Positions 42,071-50,812 of a DNA stretch of 64,000 bases are shown here, one piece after another. Location: the NCBI GenBank assembly GCA_049602155.1, contig JBMYRH010000010.1, positions 156,267 through 220,266 on the forward strand, read 5' to 3'. The stretch comes from JBMYRH01 sp049602155. Lineage in GTDB: Bacteria; Myxococcota_A; UBA9042; PHBI01; JBMYRH01. Under the pieces are notes generated by a model that was given only the letters and a program-made list of their open reading frames with translations, was not told the origin of the DNA and searched no databases. A program made the position numbers and the translations under genes. Every line of letters begins with the position of its first letter. Position 1 is the stretch's first letter.

Positions 42071-43084
42071 TCAGGCGGAGAGGACCTCTTTGAAGCTGAG
42101 CATGCGCTCTTGCTCGGGGTCCCACAGGGCCAACCGAAGGCAGCCCATCACGTCCCGTGGATGCCACGAAGTGCGCCCGGGGTTTTGAAGCTCGGGGATC
42201 GCGGCCATCGCCTCAGGCAACCGGTAGAAGGGGATGCGATGGTTCAGGTGGTGGACGTGGTGGTAGCCGATGTTGCCGGTCAGCCAATGCCCGATAGGGC
42301 CCATGTCGAACATGCTCGATGAGTGAAGCGCGGCATAGGAGTAATCCCAGTCGCGTCGGCCGCGCAGCTGCATGTCGGGGAAGTTGTGCTGGGCGTAGAA
42401 GAGGTAGGCGCCGACGGCGGTGACCACGACGATCGGGAGGACGGTGACCAACAGGCCGGTGGTCCAGCCGAGCCCCCAGACGGAGAGCGCGACGCCCCCT
42501 AAGTGCAGGACCAAGGCGACCGGGCCGCCCCAATGTCGTCGCTTGTCACGGAAGAACGGGCTCAAGGTCATCCCGAGCATAAAGACGGGGACGTAGCCCA
42601 AGACGATGGTCAGCGGGTGGCGGGCGAAGCGATAGGCAAATTGCGTGCGCTTGGGGAGGACCTTGTACATCCGCGCTGTCAGGAGCGGATAGGAGCCAAT
42701 CGAGGACCCGATGAGCTTCGAGTTGTGCTTGTGGTGATAGTTGTGGGTCTCTTTCCAGACCGACTTCACCGTCATGATCAAGAAGCCAACGACCGACATC
42801 ACGGCGCTCATCGCCCGGCTGTCGCGGCCGATCGCGCCATGCATAAAGTCATGGAAGAAGATGAAGAGCCGCACGTAGACGAGCCCCACGAGGACGCTCG
42901 AGGCCAGCTTGAGCGGCAGCCAGGGCGCGAGGACGGTCGTCGCGTGGAGGGCGCCGATGACCATGAGCGTCGTCAGGAGCAGACGCCACGTCTTGGCCCT
43001 GTCCTCGGCTACAAAAGGCTTCGTGGCTCGGTTGAGCTCTGCCCCATCTCGCATCATCGCGTTCATGGCGCGGCTGGTTAGCAT
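42071..43084 (-). CDS. Membrane fatty acid / sphingoid desaturase or hydroxylase
   Basis: A 337-aa integral membrane di-iron enzyme. Three His boxes are present: HDFMH, HNYHHKH and HHVHHLNH, plus YFYAQHNF-like text (FYAQHNFPD) before the third. Four or more hydrophobic segments are visible (about 35-75, 90-110, 175-200, 205-240). The family introduces double bonds or hydroxyls into acyl or sphingoid chains. Position beside the KDSR-like gene (3-base convergent gap) supports modification of the same lipid. Regioselectivity cannot be read. Confidence 0.88.
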   Translation of the reverse strand: MLTSRAMNAMMRDGAELNRATKPFVAEDRAKTWRLLLTTLMVIGALHATTVLAPWLPLKLASSVLVGLVYVRLFIFFHDFMHGAIGRDSRAMSAVMSVVGFLIMTVKSVWKETHNYHHKHNSKLIGSSIGSYPLLTARMYKVLPKRTQFAYRFARHPLTIVLGYVPVFMLGMTLSPFFRDKRRHWGGPVALVLHLGGVALSVWGLGWTTGLLVTVLPIVVVTAVGAYLFYAQHNFPDMQLRGRRDWDYSYAALHSSSMFDMGPIGHWLTGNIGYHHVHHLNHRIPFYRLPEAMAAIPELQNPGRTSWHPRDVMGCLRLALWDPEQERMLSFKEVLSA

Positions 43085-43213
43085 GACTCGAAAGTGCGTC
43101 GCAAGGTTTGATCCCCTCAGATCGGCCGGAGTCTGCGGCGTCGTGATTGACGCTGTGGATGTGCCCGGCTAGCGTGCGCCCGCGCAGACCTTCCCTCGGA
43201 CATCGAGCGCCCT
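43085..43213. promoter_or_regulatory. Divergent gap between desaturase and Lgt-like genes
   Basis: A 129-bp gap that must contain promoters for both genes. I see no copy of the operator-like element found near 41 kb and no other clear site. Confidence 0.3.
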
Positions 43214-44119
43214 ATGATTCCTTATATCGAAGTCAAAGTGCTGCTCGATTTCGGCTCGGTGCAGGTGTACACCTTCGGCACCTTGGTCGGACTCGCCATT
43301 GTGTTGGGGCTTTACATCCTGACCCATCGCGCCCGCCAACTCAGCCTCGATCCGCAGATCGCAGAGCACCTCCACTACTGGTCGATCAGCCTCTCGCTCT
43401 TCTTCGGTCACGTGTTCACCATCCTCTTCTACGAGCCGGGGCGCTTGGAGCGGGAGGGGCCGCTGCTCTTGCTCAAGGTCTGGGACGGGATGAGCTCCCT
43501 GGGGGGGATCACCAGCGGCCTGATCGTAGGGCTCATCTTCTTGAAGATTAAGAAGGTGAAGCTCGCCCCTTACCTCGACGCCTTCTTCTATGCGCTCACC
43601 TTTGCATGGACCATTGCGCGCCTCGGCTGCACCCTCGTTCACGATCACCCTGGCGCGCTGAGCGACTTCTTCATGGCTGTTCAGTATCCCTGCGACCCGA
43701 GCAACCCAGATGGCGCCATCTGCGCACGCCACGACCTTGGGCTCTATGAGTTCCTCGCCTTCGGGCTCCTCTCGATTTACTTCTACGCGACGCGCTTCAA
43801 GCCGCGCTTCGCGGGCTACTACATCCTCAGCTGGGGGTTGGTGATGGGGCCGCTGCGCTTCATCGCAGACTTCTTGCGCATCGACCCGACCGCGGGGCTC
43901 GGCGGTGACCAGCGCTACGGTGCACTGACGCCCGCGCAGATCGCGATCATCCCGCTCTTCATCCTCAGCATCGTGGCCTTCGTCCGATGGCGTAAAAGCG
44001 GCGAAGTGCTGACCCCGGTCCGCGTGCCCTTCCAGATGTCAGAGCCTGAGCCCCCTCCGAAGCCGAAGTCGGGTGGGAAAGGACAGCCGAAGAAGAAGCC
44101 GAAGAAGCGAAAGCGCTAG
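43214..44119 (+). CDS. lgt: Lgt-like prolipoprotein diacylglyceryl transferase
   Basis: A 301-aa polytopic membrane protein. The family transfers diacylglycerol from phosphatidylglycerol to the lipobox Cys. Matching parts are GLAIVLGLYILTHRA, SSLGGITSGLIVG, ARLGCTLVHDHPG, HDLGLYEFLAFG (the HPSQLYE region, here changed) and GPLRFIADFLR. The C-terminal tail is Lys/Pro-rich and cytoplasmic (about 270-301). The altered HDLGLYE motif is common in delta-type Lgt copies and may mark a second Lgt. An active Lgt fits the many lipoproteins of this genome. The stop overlaps the convergent gene by four bases. Confidence 0.85.
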   Translation: MIPYIEVKVLLDFGSVQVYTFGTLVGLAIVLGLYILTHRARQLSLDPQIAEHLHYWSISLSLFFGHVFTILFYEPGRLEREGPLLLLKVWDGMSSLGGITSGLIVGLIFLKIKKVKLAPYLDAFFYALTFAWTIARLGCTLVHDHPGALSDFFMAVQYPCDPSNPDGAICARHDLGLYEFLAFGLLSIYFYATRFKPRFAGYYILSWGLVMGPLRFIADFLRIDPTAGLGGDQRYGALTPAQIAIIPLFILSIVAFVRWRKSGEVLTPVRVPFQMSEPEPPPKPKSGGKGQPKKKPKKRKR

Positions 44120-47100
44120 CCTACGCCTTGATTTATGGTCAGCCCGCTCGACCCCACTGCGCTCAGCATGCGCGGAGAGAGCGCCGCGCAGCCGACCGTC
44201 TCCCCACACCCGGGGCACGGCGTCGTCCGCGCCCATTCGGGGGGACGTGATGCGCTCGCCAGGTCACCCCAAGCTTTGGGGAACAGACAACTTGGCAGCC
44301 CCTGGAGCTGCAGTGCGTTTGGCAAGGTCACACCAGACTCAAGCGCTCGGACTGTCGCTGTCACCGCCGCCTCGACCGGCATAAGAGGGCCATGAAGCAG
44401 CCCATGCGGCGTCAGGCGGAGGTTGGGGTAGCGCAGCAAGACCGGTGAACCCGGCGCTAATGCGCTCATCTTGTCGAGGATGCGGTGGAGCCTCGGCAAC
44501 ACGCCACGCAGTAACGGTACCAGCGCGGTCAGGACGCCTGCCCGAGCTGCGGCTTGCAGGGCATGGCCTACGCCGGCCATTGCGCCAGGGGTCGGGCACA
44601 GCGCGTCATGGCGCTTGGATGACACGGCGAGCAAGACGACCTCGGCGCGGTCCAATCCCGCGTCGAGCAGCGCAGGCAGGACACCGGGTTGAGCGAGCGC
44701 GCCGCCATGGGTGCGAAGCGAGACCAAGTCAAAGCCGAGTCGGTGTGCAGTGTCTACGGCCGTGCTCAGTCGAGGGTCTTGTATCTCCGCATCACCCGTT
44801 ATCAGCGTGAGGTTGCTGTGCCCTGACTCTCGGGCCTCGACCATCCACGCCTCTAGGTCAGTCCAGGTCGCGAGGGGGCCCTCTGCGTCGGCGACTGGGC
44901 ATGCGCTGCACCCCAAGGCGCAGTGGTCGGTCAGGCGGATGATGGCGTCCCGGTTCTGCGCCTTGGGGAGAGCTGCGATGGTCGCCCGGTCCGGCATCGT
45001 TATCCCGGGGGCGGTGACGCGGGAGGGGTGCTCGACGAGGTAGGGGCCGATCGCCATCACGTCGGCGCCCAAGGCGCAGAAGGCCTCGAGCGCCTCTTCG
45101 GGGGTGTTCACGATGGGCTCGCCCCGGCGATTGAACGAGGTGTCGATCACCATCGGCACGCCCGTCTTGGCGTGAAAGGCGGAGATCAACGCGTGGTAGA
45201 CGGGCTGGACGTCGGCGTGGACGACCTGAGGACGGCTGGTCCCGTCGACATGAACGATAGCGGGTACCAGCGTGCGCTTCTCTTCAGCGACGGGCAGCGT
45301 GAAGAGCATGAAGCGGGAGTCGAAGCCGCCGACGAACCACTCGGCCTCATGCCCTGCCAGGATTGATGGGGCAAACGGGCGCCACAGCTGCCTGTCCTTC
45401 AAGCGATTGAGGCGGTCTGTGATCTCTGGATGACGTGGGTCTGCGAGGAGGCTGCGCCCGCCGAGGGCGCGTGGCCCGTACTCAAGCCGCCCCTGAAACC
45501 ACGCGACGATCTGACCCTCCTCGAGCCGCGCTGCGGTCGCCTCCGCGAGGTCATCGGGCGCATGATAGCTCAGCCCAGCACGGCGGAGCGCTTTGGCGAT
45601 CGCATCATCGTCATACCCGGGCCCCCACTGTGCGTGCGTCATAGGGCTAAGGTTGCGTCCATCATGCGCGAGTGCCCACGCTTCAGCGGCTGCCCCCAAG
45701 GCGGTGCCTCCGTCGTTGGCGGCCGGCTGCACGAACATCGCCTCAGGCTGCATCGCGAGCTTGAGTTCACGGTTCATATGGCAGTTCAGCGTGACGCCAC
45801 CTGCCAGGCACAGCGCGTCGAGGGGCGCGTCATCGGTCGCGCTCCGGACCACCGACACCGCGAAGTCTTCGAGGGCTGCTTGGATACTCGCGGCCATGTC
45901 CTTGTGCCGTGCCTCAATCGGCGCGTCATAGGCTCGGTGACACGCGGAGAGGGCCTCGCGCAGCCCGGATTCATGGACCGAGACGTCCTCGACGCTCCGC
46001 GCAGAGAGGTAGGCTGAGAGGTCGTTGGAGGGCTCGCCGAAGCCGGCGAGCGCCATCAAGCTGCCCTGACCGAAGGAGCCAAAGCCCAGCTCTTCAGTGA
46101 CCGTTTGATAGACCCCCCCGACGCTCTGGTCGTCCAGCGAGAGCAGGGTGGCGACGGGCTCGATATGGCCCGCTTCTGCTCGAAACACAGCCGCAGTCTC
46201 TCGATCACCGCGGCCGTCCACGGTGAAGATCCAGGCGTCGTCGACACCGGCGACTCGATAGCTCGACGCCGCGTGGCAGAGGTGATGGGGGACGCTGACG
46301 AGGCGCCCCGCCCGAATCACGGGGAGCCGCTCACCATGGTCGAGGTGGGTGAAGGCGTGGCGGTAGCGTCCATGGAGACCGTTGACTGCGATGGTGTCGA
46401 GGTCGTCGAGGGTGATCCCTGCGTCGCTCAGCAGCGCGGTGACCGAGCGATGGCACAGGGCCTCTTCGATGAGCAGCGTGGGGTCGACGGCGGGGGTCAC
46501 GAAGTCGGGTCGCCCCGCCAAGCGGCGCCCATAGTGGCGGATACGGACCAGCTTCTCCTCTTCGACCGCCCCGACGAGCTCGCCATCTTTGAGGAGCACT
46601 GCGGCGTGCTCGGCCATGGTCAAGATCGCCAGGCCGAGGGTCCAGACGGGGCCGCTTGCGTCTTTGGCCCGGGGCAAGAGGTACGACGGCGGGAAGGCGG
46701 CGGGCTGCAGTGGACCGGGGGCGCCTCGGAGCCGCGAGAGCCAAGGACCTCGGCCGCTCAAAGCGCGACTGTGTGTCGCGGCGTCGTTTCCGTAGACGGG
46801 GCGGATCGCGTCTGATGGGCACGCATCGACGCACTCGTAGCATTGAACACAGGCGAAGGGAGACGGCTTGGGGGCCCCTCGCTGGTCGAGCAGGTTGCTG
46901 GGGCACATCTCGCTACAGATCGTGCACCCGATGCATCGCTCGGGGTCGGTCCAGACGGCGGCGCCTCCCGACGCGAGTGACTTTGGGACTGCGATCGTGG
47001 GGCGCCGCGCAGCCCCCCAGACCAGGCCATCGAGGAGGACGCCACCCTCGCGCGCGGCGGTGGGGTTGAACTGGGCGGGGTCCGCCAACGCGCCTTGGAG

Positions 47101-47649
47101 CCACCGCAAGGCGCTCGGCGACGTTGAGGCGGCGATGATCGTCGCCGGTCGCACGCCCTCTGTCGTGCCACCGGGCCGTGAGAAGGCGACCGCGCCGACG
47201 GCGCTTGGATCCCAGCCACGTTGGGTGAGCGCGCGTGTGAGGAGCTCGCCCAGGTCGTCATCGGGCCATGGGAGCGCTTGGCCGGGGGAGACGGGCTCAC
47301 CGAGGCGCGCGACCAGGTCATCGACGCGCGCGGGCAGGTCCTCTGGCGACCAGCTCTCGGCGAGGACGAGCTGCTTCGGGTGGCGCGTTCGGAGATCACG
47401 GACGCCGGGCGTGACCTCGGCCGCACGGTGGACGGTGCACTGTGTCAGGGGTGAGAGCTGCTCTCGCAGCCAGACCAACCCGAGGCTGACGTGTTCCCGC
47501 GTCGCCTCTTCAGAGACGACGAGCTGCACACCACTATCGGTGAGCGAGAGCTGAGCGTCGACGAGCCCGACATCGCTGAGTCCGCCGAGGACGTCGCTCG
47601 GGTCGAGGCGGGTACCGAACCAGTCGGTCCAGGGGCGGGAGAGGGGCAC
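44116..47649 (-). CDS. Ferredoxin - carbamoyltransferase - radical SAM-like fusion protein
   Basis: An 1177-aa fusion with a GTG start, ten bases after the upstream radical SAM gene. Residues 1-230 are an unrecognised domain. At 239-249 and 267-277 are two [4Fe-4S] ferredoxin motifs (CIGCTICSEMCP and CVQCYECVDACP). Residues 335-880 form a carbamoyltransferase of the NodU/CmcH/TobZ type: VPHHLCHAASSY, AANDGGTALGAA, EYGPRALGGRSLL, LWRPFAPSIL and DTSFNRRGEP. From 900 a radical-SAM-like start appears (TDHCALGCSACP, C910-C914-C917, CX3CX2C), with TLITGDAEI as a possible SAM-site equivalent, and a Cys-rich end (CPGCGETVGC). Carbamoyltransferases of this family use carbamoyl phosphate and ATP. The product is unknown; natural product or cell-surface modification is a guess. 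Confidence 0.85.
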   Translation of the reverse strand: MPLSRPWTDWFGTRLDPSDVLGGLSDVGLVDAQLSLTDSGVQLVVSEEATREHVSLGLVWLREQLSPLTQCTVHRAAEVTPGVRDLRTRHPKQLVLAESWSPEDLPARVDDLVARLGEPVSPGQALPWPDDDLGELLTRALTQRGWDPSAVGAVAFSRPGGTTEGVRPATIIAASTSPSALRWLQGALADPAQFNPTAAREGGVLLDGLVWGAARRPTIAVPKSLASGGAAVWTDPERCIGCTICSEMCPSNLLDQRGAPKPSPFACVQCYECVDACPSDAIRPVYGNDAATHSRALSGRGPWLSRLRGAPGPLQPAAFPPSYLLPRAKDASGPVWTLGLAILTMAEHAAVLLKDGELVGAVEEEKLVRIRHYGRRLAGRPDFVTPAVDPTLLIEEALCHRSVTALLSDAGITLDDLDTIAVNGLHGRYRHAFTHLDHGERLPVIRAGRLVSVPHHLCHAASSYRVAGVDDAWIFTVDGRGDRETAAVFRAEAGHIEPVATLLSLDDQSVGGVYQTVTEELGFGSFGQGSLMALAGFGEPSNDLSAYLSARSVEDVSVHESGLREALSACHRAYDAPIEARHKDMAASIQAALEDFAVSVVRSATDDAPLDALCLAGGVTLNCHMNRELKLAMQPEAMFVQPAANDGGTALGAAAEAWALAHDGRNLSPMTHAQWGPGYDDDAIAKALRRAGLSYHAPDDLAEATAARLEEGQIVAWFQGRLEYGPRALGGRSLLADPRHPEITDRLNRLKDRQLWRPFAPSILAGHEAEWFVGGFDSRFMLFTLPVAEEKRTLVPAIVHVDGTSRPQVVHADVQPVYHALISAFHAKTGVPMVIDTSFNRRGEPIVNTPEEALEAFCALGADVMAIGPYLVEHPSRVTAPGITMPDRATIAALPKAQNRDAIIRLTDHCALGCSACPVADAEGPLATWTDLEAWMVEARESGHSNLTLITGDAEIQDPRLSTAVDTAHRLGFDLVSLRTHGGALAQPGVLPALLDAGLDRAEVVLLAVSSKRHDALCPTPGAMAGVGHALQAAARAGVLTALVPLLRGVLPRLHRILDKMSALAPGSPVLLRYPNLRLTPHGLLHGPLMPVEAAVTATVRALESGVTLPNALQLQGLPSCLFPKAWGDLASASRPPEWARTTPCPGCGETVGCAALSPRMLSAVGSSGLTINQGVG

Positions 47650-47658
47650 GGCGCGCTG

Positions 47659-48912
47659 CTACTTGATCTTCTGCGCCTCGGGGCGGCCTTGACGCCACGG
47701 GAGCGGGAGCAGCTCGACCCCGTCGGTCTCGAGCCACGTGTGCTGGGACCGCTTGCGGACACGGAGCAGGTCGGCGTCGCGGACATCTTCACCCGCTTGG
47801 CGTTGCTGCCAACGCTCCTCGAGCTTCGGGTACAGCTCAACGAGCCGCTCTGTCCGGGGGACTGGGTGGATGCCGTCGGTGCCGTAGAGCATGAAGTAGC
47901 CTTCCCAGAACCCATAGCAGGCCGACTCGAAGAAGCACTCTTGGCACTTCGGCAACTTCACCTTCTTGCGCTCGATGACGCGGAAGGCTGAGAGATCGTC
48001 CCCAAAGGTGCCGTTGGGATCGGTGATGTCATAGAGGTCGACGCGCTGCTCGTGGCCGCCGGTGAAGCACATCGGGTAGCCCTCTTGGGCATCGACGCGG
48101 AAGCCGACGTCCAGCTTTACGCACTCGTCGAGGGCCTTCGGCAGCATCTCGGCGACGCGCGGGAGGTGTGGCCAGATGTGCATGTTCTTCTTTGCGCGCG
48201 CCTCGGGCTGCATCGAGAAGAAGAGGATCTCCCGCATGGTCGGGAATTCACGCTTACAGAAGCGCACATACTCGACCAAGTCCTCGACGTTCCACTTGAT
48301 GATGACGTGGGACAGCATCACGTTCACGCCGAGGTCGAGGAAGTTCTTAATTCCCTGAATCACCGTGTCGTAGACGCCCTCGGTGACCGTGATCCGGTCA
48401 AAGGTGTCCTCGCGGTGACTGTGGAGGCTGATCAACGCGTCGGTGACGCCGGCCTTCACGAGGCGCTTGGCGTTGTCCATCGTCAAGAGTGATGCGTTGG
48501 TCTGTAGCTCTACGGATTGGTAACCGAGCGATCGGGCGTACTTGATGAGCGTGATGATCTCAGGGTGGATCGTCGGCTCGCCGCCGGAGATGACGATGCG
48601 CTCAAACCCACGCTCGCGCATCTTGTCCATGTAGCCCTTCCAATCACGGCCAGAGGTGTTCATCACCTTGGCGGTCGGCTGGGTGCGCTCTTCGTGCCAT
48701 GCAGCGAAGCAGAAGGGGCAGCGGAAGTTGCACTCCAAGAGGATACGCGCCGTCTGACTCGGCAGCATGTCCTCGGACGCATCTCGCGCCTTGAAGGTGT
48801 CGACCCCGCGCTGCCGATCAAGCTCGGCCTTCGTCTTCACGGGTTGATGTTCGCGCTTTGTGTCCAAGGGGCCCCCTGACCGAAGGGTACTCGACAGGCT
48901 TCGTTGGGACAA
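47659..48912 (-). CDS. Radical SAM enzyme with SPASM-like Cys cluster
   Basis: Up to 417 aa. The start is uncertain: TTG at 48912, TTG at 48867 with AGGGGG upstream, or GTG at 48840. The radical SAM motif is LLECNFRCPFCFAAW (CX3CX2C), followed by VISGGEPTIHPEI (GGE motif). The C-terminal part has more Cys (MCFTGG, CQECFFESACYGFW), as in SPASM-type auxiliary cluster enzymes. The family modifies peptides, sugars or cofactors. It forms an operon with the carbamoyltransferase fusion, ten bases downstream, so the two probably act on the same substrate. Confidence 0.88.
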   Translation of the reverse strand: MSQRSLSSTLRSGGPLDTKREHQPVKTKAELDRQRGVDTFKARDASEDMLPSQTARILLECNFRCPFCFAAWHEERTQPTAKVMNTSGRDWKGYMDKMRERGFERIVISGGEPTIHPEIITLIKYARSLGYQSVELQTNASLLTMDNAKRLVKAGVTDALISLHSHREDTFDRITVTEGVYDTVIQGIKNFLDLGVNVMLSHVIIKWNVEDLVEYVRFCKREFPTMREILFFSMQPEARAKKNMHIWPHLPRVAEMLPKALDECVKLDVGFRVDAQEGYPMCFTGGHEQRVDLYDITDPNGTFGDDLSAFRVIERKKVKLPKCQECFFESACYGFWEGYFMLYGTDGIHPVPRTERLVELYPKLEERWQQRQAGEDVRDADLLRVRKRSQHTWLETDGVELLPLPWRQGRPEAQKIK

Positions 48913-48964
48913 CGAACACGCGCCGATGCGGCATGGTTACCACCGCATCAGCGCGCTCAAGGGC

Positions 48965-50518
48965 CTACATCGTTGGGGTGAGCTTCGTCCAAGAGAACCC
49001 ACCACAGCCGCTCACGTCGGGGTCACTGGCGTCGCTGGTGTCCTCAGCGGCCGCGGCCTCGTCGGCGGTCGCGAAGTCATAACCGACGGTGCAGTAGTAA
49101 AAGCTCCCGTCCCAGCTCGCGTCGAGCCAGATGACCTTGCTGTAGGTGTCTGGGTTCGACTCTGCGTCTTCTGGGGTATAGAGGACCGCGTGGTTCATCG
49201 CATTGTCGTAGCTGACGACGTCGTATGAGTTCCACGTGTCGGAGTCGATCTGCTCCTCGCTGTCGAACTGATTCATGTAGTCACCGCCGATCTCGAGGAT
49301 AGGACCGTAGTGGGTCCAGTTGAAGTCACCGCAGCCGCTCGTCGCCGGATCGGATGCGTCACTTGTGTCCTCAGCCGCCAGCGCCTGTTCGAGGGTCTCG
49401 AGTCCGTAAGCGACAGAGCACAGGTAGAAGGAGCCGTCAGCCTCAGGCTCGGTCCAGACGTTCTTTTGGAAGGCGCTTGGGTTCCATTCGTCGCTCTCTG
49501 GGAGCTGCACCACCGCCCAGTTCGCGTCGTTGTCGTAGGCGTGGACGACGTTGATCTCCCAAAGGGCGGAGTCAATCCGCGCTTCACCACCGTACTGGGA
49601 GTGCCAAGTGCCAGTCAGCTCCACGATGGGGATATACCGGCTCCAGGCGAAGTCACCGCAGCCGCCCTCTGCGGGGTTGCTATCGTCGACCTCGGTCGTG
49701 TCTGCAGCGGCCTCGTCCCAGGTCTCAAAGCCGTAGGCGACCGTGCACATCCAGAACGAGCCCTCGGCGTCGATCTCCGTCCAGACGTGCTTCGAGTACG
49801 TCCCAGGGTTCCACTCGGCGTCCTCGGAGACCTGGCTCACTGCCCAGTTATCGTCGTTGTTGTGCGCGACAAGGGCATCGCTGGCGCCCCACATGAAGGT
49901 GGTCACCATGATGTTCTCGTCCCAGTTGGTGTGCCACTCGCCCTTGACCTCAAGCGGTGTGCGCAGCTCCGTCCACGCGAAGTCTCCGCATCCGCCCTCG
50001 AGGGGCGCCGAGTCATCTGCGGTGGCCTCGCTGGCCTCAGCGGCCTCTTGTGTCTCGAGCGCGAAGTCCACGGTGCACAAGAAGAAGCGCCCACCCACAG
50101 GCTCGGTCCAGACCACCTTTGAGTAGGTGCCCGGGTTCCATGCCGCGTCCTCGGGGACCTGAACGATCGCCCAGTTGGCGTCGTTGTCATAGCTCACGAC
50201 GATGTCAAAGCCCCAGCTCTCGGAGTCCACGCTCGTGGTGCCACCGTAGTTGTCATCCCACTCACCGGTGAGCTCGAAGTCAGCCTCGGTGTTGCCGTCG
50301 CCGGGGTCGTCCGTGTTGCCGTCGCCGGGGTCGTCCGTGTTGCCGTCGCCGGGGTCGTCAGTGTTGCCGTCGCCGGGGTCGTCAGTGTTGTCGTCGTTAG
50401 CGTCACTGGCACTGAGGCTGTCGTCGTCATTGCCCGTGACGTCCGTGCTTGCGTCGTCACCGCAGGCGACCATCGTGAATACGAGTCCGATACAGAGGAG
50501 CCAATATGGCTTGCGCAT
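48965..50518 (-). CDS. Lipoprotein with four tandem ~95-residue beta domains
   Basis: A 517-aa lipoprotein. The ATG at 50518 is chosen because AGGAG lies seven bases upstream and the signal peptide (LVFTMVAC) begins there. An Asp/Asn-rich linker contains four exact DDPGDGNT-type octapeptides. The rest is four homologous domains, each beginning ELTGxW or similar, with WNPGTYSKxVWTE, CTVxYxxET and ending GCGDFxW. Each domain has two Cys that may pair. The domain family is not one I can name. Surface-exposed protein of unknown role. Confidence 0.82.
   Translation of the reverse strand: MRKPYWLLCIGLVFTMVACGDDASTDVTGNDDDSLSASDANDDNTDDPGDGNTDDPGDGNTDDPGDGNTDDPGDGNTEADFELTGEWDDNYGGTTSVDSESWGFDIVVSYDNDANWAIVQVPEDAAWNPGTYSKVVWTEPVGGRFFLCTVDFALETQEAAEASEATADDSAPLEGGCGDFAWTELRTPLEVKGEWHTNWDENIMVTTFMWGASDALVAHNNDDNWAVSQVSEDAEWNPGTYSKHVWTEIDAEGSFWMCTVAYGFETWDEAAADTTEVDDSNPAEGGCGDFAWSRYIPIVELTGTWHSQYGGEARIDSALWEINVVHAYDNDANWAVVQLPESDEWNPSAFQKNVWTEPEADGSFYLCSVAYGLETLEQALAAEDTSDASDPATSGCGDFNWTHYGPILEIGGDYMNQFDSEEQIDSDTWNSYDVVSYDNAMNHAVLYTPEDAESNPDTYSKVIWLDASWDGSFYYCTVGYDFATADEAAAAEDTSDASDPDVSGCGGFSWTKLTPTM
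50291..50386 (-). repeat. Four tandem 24-bp direct repeats (coding)
   Basis: Four head-to-tail copies of a 24-bp unit (starting GTTGCCGTCGCCGGGGTCGT on the plus strand) differ only at one base in the last two copies. They encode the DDPGDGNT linker of the lipoprotein. Unit length is a multiple of three, so copy-number change would alter linker length but keep the frame. Confidence 0.95.
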
Positions 50519-50812
50519 TTCTTTCTCCTGCGGGTGAGCAACACCACACGGAGTTCCTTCCGGCGGCGACTTCTTCACCCGTGCTTCCACCCGAAGCGTT
50601 GGGGTTAATAAACGAGGCGCGCAATCTCCTGGCTCCCGGGTCATTCTCCCCCCGTTCCTTCCCGATATCTGAGAGACATCAGTGGTCGAGTTGGGGTTCG
50701 TAGCCGGTTACAGTTGCGGGGGCAGCATCGGAATCTCACCGACTTCCTGCGAGCACCACGGTAGGAGACAGCTATCGCGTCGGCGATCCGCTGTCAACGA
50801 GTGACTGAGCGA
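50519..50812. other. Intergenic region, no gene seen
   Basis: 294 bp between the TetR gene stop and the start of the four-domain lipoprotein, both on the minus strand. It should contain the lipoprotein promoter and the end of the long lipid operon. I see no strong hairpin with a T-run and no conserved small ORF. Confidence 0.5.
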
